A stretch of DNA of 22,543 nt from Prevotellamassilia sp. (lineage in GTDB: Bacteria; Bacteroidota; Bacteroidia; Bacteroidales; Bacteroidaceae), in NCBI GenBank assembly GCA_009775705.1, contig VSQE01000036.1, forward strand, positions 1 to 22,543, written 5' to 3'. The notes beneath the pieces are model-generated. The model was not told the origin of the DNA and did no database searches. It saw only the letters and a list, made by a program, of their open reading frames with translations. The translations under genes and the position numbers were made by a program. Shown one piece after another: positions 14,264 to 22,467 of this stretch (its first letter is position 1; each line of letters starts with the position of its first letter).

Positions 14264-15967
14264 ATGAAGAGGTACCGTTTGCTCATCCTCTCGGGCACAG
14301 CAGTCCTTGTAGCGGTCTTCGCTGCGCCGATACTGAAGCCGCTGCTGTGGAACTCACATCATCTGTTGCCTGATGTGTTGCAACAGATCGATTCTCTATG
14401 CAGTACTGATCCGCAAAGAGCCATGCACATGCTGGATTCCGTGTCGCCTCTCCTGAACAAGAATGACAAGTATGTACAGGTGAAATTCGATCTGCTGAAG
14501 GTGAAGGCCCGCGACAAGGCGGACCTACCGCTGGAGCAAAACCCGCGTATGGAGAAGGTGGCCGCATTCTACGACACGCACGGCACGGACAACGAGCGGA
14601 TGGAGGCCCGTTATTATCTGGGAAGCACATTCCGCGATGGATATGACTCTCCCAATGCCGTGAAGAACTATTTGAAAGCCATCGACATAGCGGAAAAATC
14701 TGAGGAGAGCATCGATACGGTGCTGCTGGTGAATGTATATTCCCAGCTGTTCCTGATTTTTGAAGGACAGTCCAACTATGAAATGGAGCTGTACTATACG
14801 AAAAAGAAAAACGAGATTCAGGAGCAGGCCGGAGCTACGGATGCCCGTGATCTGATGGATATGGCCTCCGCCTATTATCTTTCAGGAAAGACCGATTCCA
14901 CTTTTTTATATTACGAGAAGGTTCTTGACTGGCTCAGAGAGCACGATGTCGTCCGCGACAACCTGGACCTGATAGCCGAGCAGGTGAGCATCTATTCCAT
15001 CAAGGGACGGCGGCAGAAGGCGAAGGAATGTTTCGACCTGTTGGAGAGGCATGTGGACGGCCGGAACCTCCCCTATAACTATTATGCCGTAAAAGCCAGA
15101 TACTATATCTATGAGAACCAGCCGGACTCCGTCATCCGCTACTATCTCGCCATGCTCCGTTCGAAATGGTCGGTCATGGACAGGCCGGTGGCCTACCGCG
15201 GACTGACAGAGGCGCACAAGGCCAAGGGAAACAGGGACAGCGCCCTGAAATACGCCGAGTGCTACATGGCGGCTCAGGACTCCGTCAACCGACTCATCAG
15301 GCTGAAACAGACGGCTGATGCCTATAACGAATACCGCTACCGGAGGGACATAGAGGAAGAGGCAAGCGTATATGAACGCTCGTACAGGCTGTGGCGCAGG
15401 AGTATGACCGCTCTGCTTGGCTCGCTTCTGATCATACTGGTCGCAACGGTTCTTTACCGGAAGGGTAAGAAACGGCTTCACGGCGTGGCGGAAGATAATA
15501 AGAACAGGTTGATGGAACGCGACCTGATGCTGGTGCGGAGCAATGAGCAGCTTGAGCAGAAGAACCGGGAACTGCGGAAGGCTGCGGAGCAGAATGTCCG
15601 TCTGACAAGGGTGAGGCTGCAAAACGAATTGGGAGCAGACATGAAAAAGATACTCCAAAAGGTCAGAACTTCAAGAGAAAATGCCATACTATCGGACAGT
15701 GACTGGTCAGACCTGTACGAGGCAGTCAACCATGAAGACAAAGATTTTCTCGGACACATACAGGAACGTGTGCAGCCTCTCGATACAAAAAAAACGAGAA
15801 TCTGCTATTTGCTCCGGATGGGCCTGAGAACTTCCGAAATACAAGCCGCTACGGGACTTCCTCGTAGCACGGCATTCCGTCTGGTAAAGGAAATGTCTGA
15901 AAAAATGAGAGACATACTTGTTTCGGAACTGCTGGTTCCCGAAGAGGCAAGGAGAAAAAAGACCTGA
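14264..15967 (+). CDS. Membrane-anchored TPR regulator with C-terminal helix-turn-helix
   Basis: From ATG 14264 (an upstream in-frame TTG at 14243 overlaps the -7 box) the protein has 567 residues. Residues about 5-28 are a hydrophobic signal or anchor. About 30-360 are helical repeats of TPR type, with typical pairs such as ARYYLGSTFRDGY and DSALKYAECYMAAQDSVNR. A second membrane segment lies at 380-398 (MTALLGSLLIILVATVLY), followed by a charged coiled coil (about 403-455). The last part holds an HTH: ICYLLRMGLRTSEIQAATGL, then PRSTAFRLVKEMSEKM (about 513-547). This topology, periplasmic TPR sensor to cytoplasmic DNA-binding domain, recurs in Bacteroidales one-component regulators. It probably controls the divergent secreted trio and itself, and perhaps the downstream peptidase. 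The signal is unknown. Confidence 0.82.
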   Translation: MKRYRLLILSGTAVLVAVFAAPILKPLLWNSHHLLPDVLQQIDSLCSTDPQRAMHMLDSVSPLLNKNDKYVQVKFDLLKVKARDKADLPLEQNPRMEKVAAFYDTHGTDNERMEARYYLGSTFRDGYDSPNAVKNYLKAIDIAEKSEESIDTVLLVNVYSQLFLIFEGQSNYEMELYYTKKKNEIQEQAGATDARDLMDMASAYYLSGKTDSTFLYYEKVLDWLREHDVVRDNLDLIAEQVSIYSIKGRRQKAKECFDLLERHVDGRNLPYNYYAVKARYYIYENQPDSVIRYYLAMLRSKWSVMDRPVAYRGLTEAHKAKGNRDSALKYAECYMAAQDSVNRLIRLKQTADAYNEYRYRRDIEEEASVYERSYRLWRRSMTALLGSLLIILVATVLYRKGKKRLHGVAEDNKNRLMERDLMLVRSNEQLEQKNRELRKAAEQNVRLTRVRLQNELGADMKKILQKVRTSRENAILSDSDWSDLYEAVNHEDKDFLGHIQERVQPLDTKKTRICYLLRMGLRTSEIQAATGLPRSTAFRLVKEMSEKMRDILVSELLVPEEARRKKT

Positions 15968-16085
15968 GGAAGGTGCTCCTGGAACTAACGGGGCACCCTG
16001 CGAAGGCGGAGAAACAGCGGGGGGGAACGGGTGTGGAAAAACCGTAGCAGGCTCAGTTCGGAATCTAAAAGTAAGTTAATTAACA

Positions 16086-16117
16086 TTTGGATTTCGCCCG
16101 CGGATGCAGTATATTTG
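16086..16117 (+). promoter_or_regulatory. Orphan consensus promoter
   Basis: TTTG (16086-16089) and TATATTTG (16110-16117) are separated by 20 nt, the best promoter match in the window. No plus-strand protein gene follows until 19224; only the short terminator-ended unit lies downstream. Confidence 0.75.
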
Positions 16118-16123
16118 CACTGT

Positions 16124-16168
16124 CAAAGTGGAAGACCCTTGAAAAGCCGCCTAAAGGGCGGTTTTTTT
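16124..16168 (+). ncRNA. Candidate 45-nt small RNA
   Basis: The RNA would start about seven bases after the -7 box and end in the T-run at 16162-16168. The terminator stem is CCGCC (16147-16151) with GGCGG (16157-16161), extended by AAG/TTT with a G-U pair. An alternative helix CCCTT (16136-16140) with AAGGG (16154-16158) would disrupt it, so the element could also be an attenuator, though no target gene follows. Start point and function are inferred; I do not recognise the family. Confidence 0.45.
16144..16168 (+). terminator. Intrinsic terminator of the orphan unit
   Basis: A GC-rich stem of five pairs plus A-T/G-U extensions and a loop of five is followed by seven consecutive T on the plus strand. 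Confidence 0.8.
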
Positions 16169-16200
16169 CGTCGCTTAACGTGAAAAAAACATAGTATCTT

Positions 16201-16261
16201 TTTTTAAAAAGGTCGGAACTTTTTAAAAAAAGATCGGATGTTTTTCAAAAAAGGTCCGTTC
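16201..16261. repeat. Three imperfect A/T-tract repeats
   Basis: Units at 16201-16219, 16220-16240 and 16241-16261 each have T5, then A5-7 (one with an inserted C), then a GGTCGGA-like end (GGTCGGAAC, AGATCGGATG, AGGTCCGTTC). The roughly 20-21-bp period places the A/T tracts near two helical turns apart, as in intrinsically curved DNA. Confidence 0.55.
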
Positions 16262-16414
16262 CCGGAGTTTTTCCGAAATTCCTCGGAGTTAAACTTTATC
16301 TTAAACTGCTAAAAAGACAAAAATCGCAAGGCGGCGGTTTGGAGGCTTTTCAGTTTGGCACGGTTTTTGTATAGGTCGGCCTCCCGGCCGTAGCCGAAGC
16401 AACCGGGCAAGCGG

Positions 16415-16461
16415 AAAAAACATCGTCCGGAGGCCGACGGCATAACGGCGGCTTCCGGACG
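16415..16461 (-). terminator. Terminator of the C10 peptidase gene
   Basis: On the minus strand an 8-bp outer stem (CGTCCGGA with TCCGGACG) plus an inner GCCG/CGGC helix is followed by a run of six T (16420-16415). It begins 45 nt after the peptidase stop codon. Confidence 0.78.
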
Positions 16462-16505
16462 ACGGACGAAAAGTTACGGACTGTGAAAGAACCCGGAACG
16501 CGGGA

Positions 16506-19031
16506 TCAGGGCAACAGGATCTTCCTGCTTTCGGCCCCGCTTCCGGTGACGACGGTCAGCAGATAGACACCTGCCGGACAACGGCTTGCCGGACAGACGT
16601 AGGTTTCGCTCCCGGGAGAGACGGAGAACACCACACGCCCCGACATGTCGCAAAGCGTGAGCGACTGCATGGCTTGCCGGGCTGTCACCGTGAGCTGGCG
16701 GCCCTGAAGGCTGTATTGCAGACCGGCCCCGTCCTCACGATCGAGGGAAACGATGCCCGTGGGGGTGTGCATGACGAAACCGGTACCGTTGATGGACATC
16801 GGCTCCAGATAGGTGGAAGCACCGTCGGCAATCTGGTAAATGCAAACCTTATAGCTGCCCGGATCGAAATCCCTCAGTTCGGAGAAGGTCAGTGTCTGGG
16901 TCCTTGCACGGGGCATGGGATGGCTGACGGCCGTGGAACTGCCCACGTGCTTGCCGGCGGTATCAAAATAGATCAGAGCGAAAACTCCCTCGTCATATCC
17001 GCCATAGTTCTTCAGCCTGGCCGTCACGGTGAAAGGCTTCCCGCTTTCCACCGTCGAAGCTCCGGCCGCGGGAGAAACTGTGAGGCGCTCCTCCAGCTTG
17101 ATATTGGCCTTCGAGGTGGGCTCGGACTGCACTTTTATCTCCGTCACCTGCACGCTCTCGGGTCCGACGGGTCCCAGCTCCATGCTCAGGCTGTTCGAGG
17201 GGTCCCATACGGCCATCAGTTCATAGTCGCCCGGCTCGACGCTGATGTTGTCGGCGCGGAACGAAAGAACGCGGACGCTGTCCTTGGGGATGCGGAACTG
17301 GGCCAGCCCGATGTACTGGGTGGTGGCATCGGTATGGTTCGCAACATTTTTCTTGCGGAGGAGCAGCCCTATATACGAATAGTACTCCTCGCCTTCGTTC
17401 TTCACGCTGACGCTGAAGGAGGCCTTGCGGTTCTGATAGAGCGAACCGGCCACTGCGGGACTCTCGGTCAAGACAAGGGCGGCCTTGCTGTCGGGAACGG
17501 CATATTCTATGTAGGTGGGGTTGACGCTCACCGTCATATAGTTCAGCGTGCCTACGGGAGCACGCAAGGGCGTGTAGTCCTCGGTTCCGTCCTCCTTCTG
17601 CACCAGTTGCAGGCGGTAGTTGCCGTCCGCCACATTGGCGGGTATCTGGAAGGTAAACGAGACATTGCCGGCGGTTGTACGGCCCGGGACATTCGGGACA
17701 CTCTTTCCGGAGAGCAATGCCACCTGCCCGCCTTCGGCATCGAAAAGGGCGGCACCTATCGTTCCGCTGAAATCACGGATTCCGTAATTGCCGAACGCGG
17801 CCGTGAGCGTAACGGTGCTGTTGCGGCCTGTGCGGGTGCGGTTGAGACGGAAAGCCTCTCTCAGATGAATATGGGCCGTAGGGCGTACACTGGCCGCCGT
17901 AGGCGGCTGGATGTTGGTGACGATCGTCTGAAGGTAATTGAAACCTCCGGATCCGCCACCCGTTCCGATGGCTGAGGGATCCAACGCCGAGGTGCGGAAA
18001 TATCCGTCGCTCATGCCGTCCCATCCCCAGTTGAAATGGAAAAAGCCCGCGCCGTCATACCCGTCGCAGACGAAAGCGTGGCCCACATCAATGCCATAGC
18101 CCACATAGAGTACAGGCCGGCTCTGGTCGAGCTCGCGGCGCAACAGTGCTTCCCACGAGGCTTCATCGTAATGCGTACGCTCGGTATAGTCGATGTTCTC
18201 GTCGTAGGAGAAGTTCTCGACCAAGGCCCGGGCCATGTCGTAGGACCAGGCCCCGCTGCCGGCCATATTGTAGTTCATCCGGCACGACACGCCCACATGA
18301 TAGGAAAGCTGGGCGGCGGCGGCAGCCTCCGCCTCGGTATAGCCTTTGTTGTAGTCGTCGAGCATGGAGTCCCAGTCGTAGCGGGTGCCCTCCAACGTCT
18401 CGGAAATGTTGAAACGGTGGGTAGTGGTGGTATAGGTGCTTTGTCCGCGGCCCACGGCGGGATGGCCGTAGTACTTCATGATCTGCGCGGCAGCGGTGGC
18501 CACACAGCCGACGGGAGTACGGCCCCCCTCCACAGGATCGTCGGGGCAGAGGCGGTTGAAAGGCTCGCCCTGTCCCCACCGGATGCCGCCCAGCAGCGGG
18601 GCACAACTCTTGCGGCCGGAAGCAGCCGGAGCGAAGACGGGCTCGGGCTCTTTCTCGGGCAGGTTGGCGCACAGGGCCAACTGCCGTTCATAGCTCTCCA
18701 ACCAGGCCTTGAACTGGGGAGAGAGGCTACCGTAGTCGAAACTGCCCTCGGTGGAATAGCCCAGAATGGCATGGGCACGACTGTCGGCGGAGACGATGAC
18801 ATAGCCACCGTCGGCGCCGGCATTGAAGACATAGAAACTCTCCTGCCCTACCGTTTTTTTCCGGACATGGCGCAAGGGCGGAACGGCTGAGCCGGCCCTT
18901 CCCGGACGGCTCAGCGAGCCGTAGAATCCGGCCGCCAGCTGCTCCGCTTCCTCTTGAGGGATGTGGCGCGCTTCCCCGTTCCGGGCAAGGAAAAGCAGGG
19001 GAAGCAGCAAAAGAATACTGTATTTTCTCAT
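16506..19031 (-). CDS. C10 family (streptopain-like) cysteine peptidase with T9SS-like C-terminal tail
   Basis: ATG 19031 gives 841 residues with a signal peptide (MRKYSILLLLPLLFLARNGEA); the longer frame to 19142 would span the promoter. Residues about 25-130 form the Spi-type propeptide (FYVFNAGADGGYVIVSADSR, FDYGSLSPQFKAWLESYERQ). The catalytic domain shows Cys176 in TPVGCVATAAAQIMKYYG, His318 in IDVGHAFVCDGYD and the HFNWGWDG motif with Asn334 and Trp335. From about 370 onward come several beta-sandwich, CARDB-like domains (VSVKNEGEEY, VTARLKNYGGYDEG). The last 70 residues resemble a type A T9SS sorting tail (LTLCDMSGRVVF, CPAGVYLLTVV, ending RKILLP). The enzyme is likely a secreted or surface protease made as an inactive zymogen. 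Its substrate is unknown. It is divergent from ddh. Confidence 0.92.
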   Translation of the reverse strand: MRKYSILLLLPLLFLARNGEARHIPQEEAEQLAAGFYGSLSRPGRAGSAVPPLRHVRKKTVGQESFYVFNAGADGGYVIVSADSRAHAILGYSTEGSFDYGSLSPQFKAWLESYERQLALCANLPEKEPEPVFAPAASGRKSCAPLLGGIRWGQGEPFNRLCPDDPVEGGRTPVGCVATAAAQIMKYYGHPAVGRGQSTYTTTTHRFNISETLEGTRYDWDSMLDDYNKGYTEAEAAAAAQLSYHVGVSCRMNYNMAGSGAWSYDMARALVENFSYDENIDYTERTHYDEASWEALLRRELDQSRPVLYVGYGIDVGHAFVCDGYDGAGFFHFNWGWDGMSDGYFRTSALDPSAIGTGGGSGGFNYLQTIVTNIQPPTAASVRPTAHIHLREAFRLNRTRTGRNSTVTLTAAFGNYGIRDFSGTIGAALFDAEGGQVALLSGKSVPNVPGRTTAGNVSFTFQIPANVADGNYRLQLVQKEDGTEDYTPLRAPVGTLNYMTVSVNPTYIEYAVPDSKAALVLTESPAVAGSLYQNRKASFSVSVKNEGEEYYSYIGLLLRKKNVANHTDATTQYIGLAQFRIPKDSVRVLSFRADNISVEPGDYELMAVWDPSNSLSMELGPVGPESVQVTEIKVQSEPTSKANIKLEERLTVSPAAGASTVESGKPFTVTARLKNYGGYDEGVFALIYFDTAGKHVGSSTAVSHPMPRARTQTLTFSELRDFDPGSYKVCIYQIADGASTYLEPMSINGTGFVMHTPTGIVSLDREDGAGLQYSLQGRQLTVTARQAMQSLTLCDMSGRVVFSVSPGSETYVCPASRCPAGVYLLTVVTGSGAESRKILLP

Positions 19032-19064
19032 GATGAAATAAATGAATGATGTATTTTTCAGGGG

Positions 19065-19072
19065 CAAAGATA
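19065..19072 (-). promoter_or_regulatory. -7 box of the C10 peptidase promoter
   Basis: TATCTTTG on the minus strand (19072-19065) lies 34 nt before the ATG at 19031 and supports that start over the longer frame. No clear -33 TTG is present at the usual distance, which may indicate activator dependence. Confidence 0.55.
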
Positions 19073-19141
19073 GTGCTTTTTTGAGAAGCGGGGAATTACA
19101 TCCTTTGAAAAAAGGATTTTCAAAACGGAGATTTACCGGCA

Positions 19142-19169
19142 TTTGCTTGAAAAAAACTTCTTAACTTTG
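19142..19169 (+). promoter_or_regulatory. Promoter of ddh
   Basis: TTTG (19142-19145) and TAACTTTG (19162-19169) are present, with a spacer of 16 nt that is shorter than usual. The ATG at 19224 is 54 nt downstream, and a longer frame beginning at 19143 would overlap the promoter. Confidence 0.55.
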
Positions 19170-19223
19170 TGCCGTCCCTTTCACAGCAAAGAAACATTCA
19201 TTCATATACAAAAAAAGAAAAGT

Positions 19224-20126
19224 ATGCAGAGAAAGATCAGAGCCGCCGTTGTAGGCTATGGAAACATCGGGCGCTATGCCTTGCAGGCCCTTGAGTCCGC
19301 TCCCGATTTCGAGGTAGCGGGTATCGTGCGCCGGGCCGGCAGTGAGAACAAACCGGCCGAACTGGCCGCCTATCCCGTGGTGAAGGACATACGCGAACTC
19401 GGACAGGTGGACGTTGCCATTCTGGCCACACCCACACGCAAGGTGGAGGAATATGCCCGCGAAATCCTGTCGTTGGGAATCAACACGGTGGACAGTTTTG
19501 ACATCCATACGCAGATCGTCCCCCTGCGCAGGTCACTCGACGCCGCCGCGAAAACGGGCGGAGCCGTCAGCATCATCTCGGCCGGATGGGACCCGGGCAG
19601 CGACTCTGTGGTGCGCACCCTCCTACAGGCCATCGCACCCAAAGGTATCACCTATACCAACTTCGGCCCGGGCATGTCGATGGGGCACACGGTGGCGGTG
19701 AAAGCCGTTGAAGGCGTGAAGGCCGCTCTTTCCATGACCATCCCCACAGGCACAGGCATCCACCGTCGCATGGTGTACATCGAAGTGGAAGAGGGCCATG
19801 ACTTCGCCACCGTAGCGACCGCCATCAAGACCGACCCCTATTTCGCAAATGACGAGACACATGTCATACAGGTGGCCAGCGTGGACGAGGTGATAGATAT
19901 GGGACATGGTGTGAACCTGACGCGTAAAGGCGTGAGCGGACAGACACAGAACCAGCTCTTTGAATTCAACATGCGGATCAACAACCCCGCCCTGACGGGA
20001 CAGGTGCTGGTGTGTGTGGCACGTGCCGCCATGAAGCAGCAGCCGGGCTGCTACACGATGATAGAGATACCGGTCATCGACCTCCTGCCCGGCGAACGGG
20101 AGGAGCTTATCGCCCATCTGGTGTGA
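19224..20126 (+). CDS. ddh: meso-Diaminopimelate D-dehydrogenase
   Basis: This 300-residue NADPH-dependent enzyme (EC 1.4.1.16) reversibly converts L-2-amino-6-oxopimelate (tetrahydrodipicolinate) and ammonia to meso-diaminopimelate in one step, feeding lysine and peptidoglycan synthesis. The N-terminal Rossmann motif is AAVVGYGNIGRYALQAL (about 7-23), followed by VAGIVRR. Substrate-domain features include VDSFDIH, ISAGWDPGSDS and NFGPGMSMGHTVAVKA. The C-terminus has NPALTGQVLVCVARAA and PVIDLLPGE. Length is close to the family norm of about 300-326. It is transcribed alone, convergent with the alpha-galactosidase. Cytoplasmic. Confidence 0.95.
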   Translation: MQRKIRAAVVGYGNIGRYALQALESAPDFEVAGIVRRAGSENKPAELAAYPVVKDIRELGQVDVAILATPTRKVEEYAREILSLGINTVDSFDIHTQIVPLRRSLDAAAKTGGAVSIISAGWDPGSDSVVRTLLQAIAPKGITYTNFGPGMSMGHTVAVKAVEGVKAALSMTIPTGTGIHRRMVYIEVEEGHDFATVATAIKTDPYFANDETHVIQVASVDEVIDMGHGVNLTRKGVSGQTQNQLFEFNMRINNPALTGQVLVCVARAAMKQQPGCYTMIEIPVIDLLPGEREELIAHLV

Positions 20127-20135
20127 CGTAACTCC

Positions 20136-20196
20136 ATATATACAGAAAACAGGGAAGAAAGCTACTTGGGCCTTCTTCCCTGTTTTCTGTATATAT
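20136..20196. terminator. 24-bp perfect inverted repeat terminator
   Basis: Arms 20136-20159 and 20173-20196 are perfectly complementary over 24 bp with a 13-nt loop. The repeat begins 10 nt after the ddh stop and ends 11 nt before the alpha-galactosidase stop, so it serves both convergent genes. Confidence 0.9.
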
Positions 20197-20206
20197 GACT
20201 GTTTTC

Positions 20207-22414
20207 TTATTCCGCCACAAGTTCAAGAGCGATGCTGCTCATGGGACGGTTCAGCGAAGAAGCCACGTTGAGACCTGCATATTTGAGTATACGGCCGCTC
20301 ACGACTTTCCCGTCGAGACGGCTCGGACGGTCGGCACGGACCGGCGTGAGGTCCTTGATGCGATAGTTCCTGTTGACGTCCACACCGTCTAGACGCACTT
20401 TCGGCAGGCTTTGGTCTGCCATATATTCCATGCGATAGGCAAAGACGGCGATGTGCTCTTTTTTCTCGTCGGCATACATCAGCGCGGCCAACGGGCTGCC
20501 ACCGTAGGGAGAAACAAGACGATACTGGTCGCCAAACTGCACAACAGGACGGATGTGCTTGTAGGCTTCTATGGCGCGGCGAGAGAATTCTTTCTCCTCA
20601 TCGCTCATGTTCTTGGGCTGGATCTCCATGCCGAGACGGCCGGTCATTGCCACATCGAAGCGGAACTTCAACGGAATCCGGCGACCGGTCTGGTGGTTGG
20701 GACTGGCACTGACATGGGAGCCTTGCGCGATGGCCGGATAGAAATGGCTGGCACCCCACTGGATGAAGACACGCTGCATGGCATCGGTGTTGTCACTGGT
20801 CCAGAACTCATCGAACCAGGGCAGCAGACCATAGTTGGTACGCCCGCCGCCGCTGGCACAGAGTTGTATGGCAACATCGGGATATTTGGCGCGGATGCGG
20901 TCAAGCACACGATGAAGTCCCTGATGATAGCGGATGTATATCTCCGACTGACGGTTGCGAGGCAGGTAGGAAGAGCCGTAATTCATGATATCGGCATTGC
21001 AGTCCCACTTGATATAGGCGATCTCCGGATGCTCTGCAAGCAATTGGTCCGTGATGCCGAACACGTAGTCCTGTACTTTGGGATTGCACAGGTCCAGCAC
21101 GACCTGTGTGCCGCCGCGGCCCTGCGTCAGCGGACGGTCCGGCTGGCTGAGTACCCATTCGGGATGCTGCTCATACAGCTCGCTCTTGGTATTGGCCATC
21201 TCGGGTTCTATCCATATTCCGAACTTGATGCCATGACGAGCCGCCATGTCCGTCAGGGCCTTTATGCCGCCGGGCAACTTCCGGGAACAGACCATCCAGT
21301 CGCCCAGACTTGTACTGTCGTTGTCACGCGGATATTTATCGCCAAACCAGCCGTCATCCATCACAAACAGTTCTCCTCCGAGCGAGGCGATATCCCCCAT
21401 CATCTGGTCCATCGTTTCCTGTTTGATACCGAAATATACTCCCTCCCAGCTGTTCAGAAGGATGTCATGGAGCCGGTCTCCGTGAGCCATTCCATACTTG
21501 CGCGCCCAGCGGTGGAAAGCACGGCTCACCCCGCCTTTCCCTTCCGAGGAAAAGGTCATGGCAAACTCAGGCGTACGGAATGTCTCGCCACGCTCCAGCA
21601 CATACGTGGAAGTCTCTTCATTGATACCGCTGATCAACTCTATGGAATGATTGGTGGCAACAATTTTTGTCTTGTAGTTTCCACTCCAAAGCAGATTTCC
21701 TCCAAAAACTTCTCCGCGGTTCTCCGACGGACGGCCGTCCAGCGAAATCATAAAACCAGCATTCGATCCGAAGGCATTCCGCAACCCGGCTTTGTCTGCA
21801 ATGACGGTCTGACCGTCGGGCAATCTCTCCTCACTGATACGATGCTCACCCGCCCAGGCTCCGTGCAACTGCGTCAGATAATTGTCGCCGCGCGTCAATG
21901 GCACACAGGCACTGGCAAACGTAAGCAGCTTCATGTCTCCTTTTTTACCGGCATTGGTTATCTCGGTCCAGGTGGAAAAGACTTCCGTTCCCTTATAATT
22001 TCTGAAATATTGCTTGACGACCAAAGGATAGACGCGATCTTTAAAAACAAGTTCCAGCACTTCGCCCTTTTCATCTGAGCTACGCGTCACGCTCTCCATC
22101 GCAAGGTCCACACTGAGACTGCCGTCGGGCATCTCTACGGCCAAAGCCTTTTCGCCCGCTGAGGAAACACCGAACTGCGGCAAGGTATGCCCTGTATAAT
22201 TGGATTGAACTCCCAAAAAACCGCCAATATCAGAGTCCTGGATCTTGGGGCCGAAGTACTGGTAATAAGCCGTACCTCCGTCATTGGTAGTCACTGCCAA
22301 AGTTGTTTGTTCGGAACTCAACAGATGTGTCCGATTGGATTGCGCCACGGCATCAACAAAGGGAAAAACAGCCAGACAGAAAGACAATAGTCCGGCACAC
22401 AAATGTCTCTTCAT
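20207..22414 (-). CDS. Secreted GH36 alpha-galactosidase
   Basis: This 735-residue retaining glycosidase would release terminal alpha-linked galactose, for example from raffinose-type sugars or galactomannan. A signal peptide covers residues 1-24 (cleavage near AVAQ). An N-terminal beta-supersandwich (about 25-300) precedes the (beta/alpha)8 barrel. Barrel motifs are NSWEGVYFG, FVMDDGWFG (about 350-358), GIWIEPEMAN, the nucleophile Asp471 in YIKWDCNAD, CASGGGRTNYG and the acid/base Asp541 in WTSDNTDA. A C-terminal beta domain completes the usual GH36 length of about 730. It has its own promoter and no SusCD pair is visible. Export fits a periplasmic role. Confidence 0.95.
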   Translation of the reverse strand: MKRHLCAGLLSFCLAVFPFVDAVAQSNRTHLLSSEQTTLAVTTNDGGTAYYQYFGPKIQDSDIGGFLGVQSNYTGHTLPQFGVSSAGEKALAVEMPDGSLSVDLAMESVTRSSDEKGEVLELVFKDRVYPLVVKQYFRNYKGTEVFSTWTEITNAGKKGDMKLLTFASACVPLTRGDNYLTQLHGAWAGEHRISEERLPDGQTVIADKAGLRNAFGSNAGFMISLDGRPSENRGEVFGGNLLWSGNYKTKIVATNHSIELISGINEETSTYVLERGETFRTPEFAMTFSSEGKGGVSRAFHRWARKYGMAHGDRLHDILLNSWEGVYFGIKQETMDQMMGDIASLGGELFVMDDGWFGDKYPRDNDSTSLGDWMVCSRKLPGGIKALTDMAARHGIKFGIWIEPEMANTKSELYEQHPEWVLSQPDRPLTQGRGGTQVVLDLCNPKVQDYVFGITDQLLAEHPEIAYIKWDCNADIMNYGSSYLPRNRQSEIYIRYHQGLHRVLDRIRAKYPDVAIQLCASGGGRTNYGLLPWFDEFWTSDNTDAMQRVFIQWGASHFYPAIAQGSHVSASPNHQTGRRIPLKFRFDVAMTGRLGMEIQPKNMSDEEKEFSRRAIEAYKHIRPVVQFGDQYRLVSPYGGSPLAALMYADEKKEHIAVFAYRMEYMADQSLPKVRLDGVDVNRNYRIKDLTPVRADRPSRLDGKVVSGRILKYAGLNVASSLNRPMSSIALELVAE

Positions 22415-22459
22415 AATTATCCGAATAACTAAAATTTAAAGTTCAACAAGTTTCTTCTG

Positions 22460-22467
22460 CAAAGATA
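22460..22467 (-). promoter_or_regulatory. -7 box of the alpha-galactosidase promoter
   Basis: TATCTTTG on the minus strand (22467-22460) lies 45 nt before the ATG at 22414. There is no TTG at the normal -33 distance. An inverted repeat GTTTCC/GGAAAC (22489-22494 with 22508-22513) sits just upstream and could be an activator site. Confidence 0.5.

Larger units (their letters stand above)
15968..16505. other. 538-nt gap with an orphan transcription unit, A-tract repeats and a terminator
   Basis: No protein gene is visible. The region holds a consensus promoter (16086-16117) followed within 50 nt by a terminator hairpin, three A/T-tract repeats (16201-16261), an inverted repeat GTCGGCCTCC/GGAGGCCGAC (16375-16384 with 16429-16438) and the peptidase terminator (16415-16461, minus). 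No clear terminator follows the TPR regulator before the hairpin at 16144-16168. Confidence 0.65.

Noticed and set aside
16674..18890. Long plus-strand frames (433 and 284 codons) over the C10 peptidase
   Set aside because: Antisense shadows of a gene with an intact catalytic motif set.
19100..19117. ATCCTTT-GAAA-AAAGGAT hairpin with a T-run between the C10 and ddh promoters
   Set aside because: It looks like a small terminator but lies upstream of both -7 boxes with no transcript to end; probably chance or a minor regulatory dyad.
19032..19142. 37-residue N-terminal extension of the C10 peptidase
   Set aside because: It would place the signal peptide internally and spans the -7 box at 19072-19065.
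20411..22078. 555-codon plus-strand frame over the alpha-galactosidase gene
   Set aside because: Shadow of a confidently identified GH36 gene.
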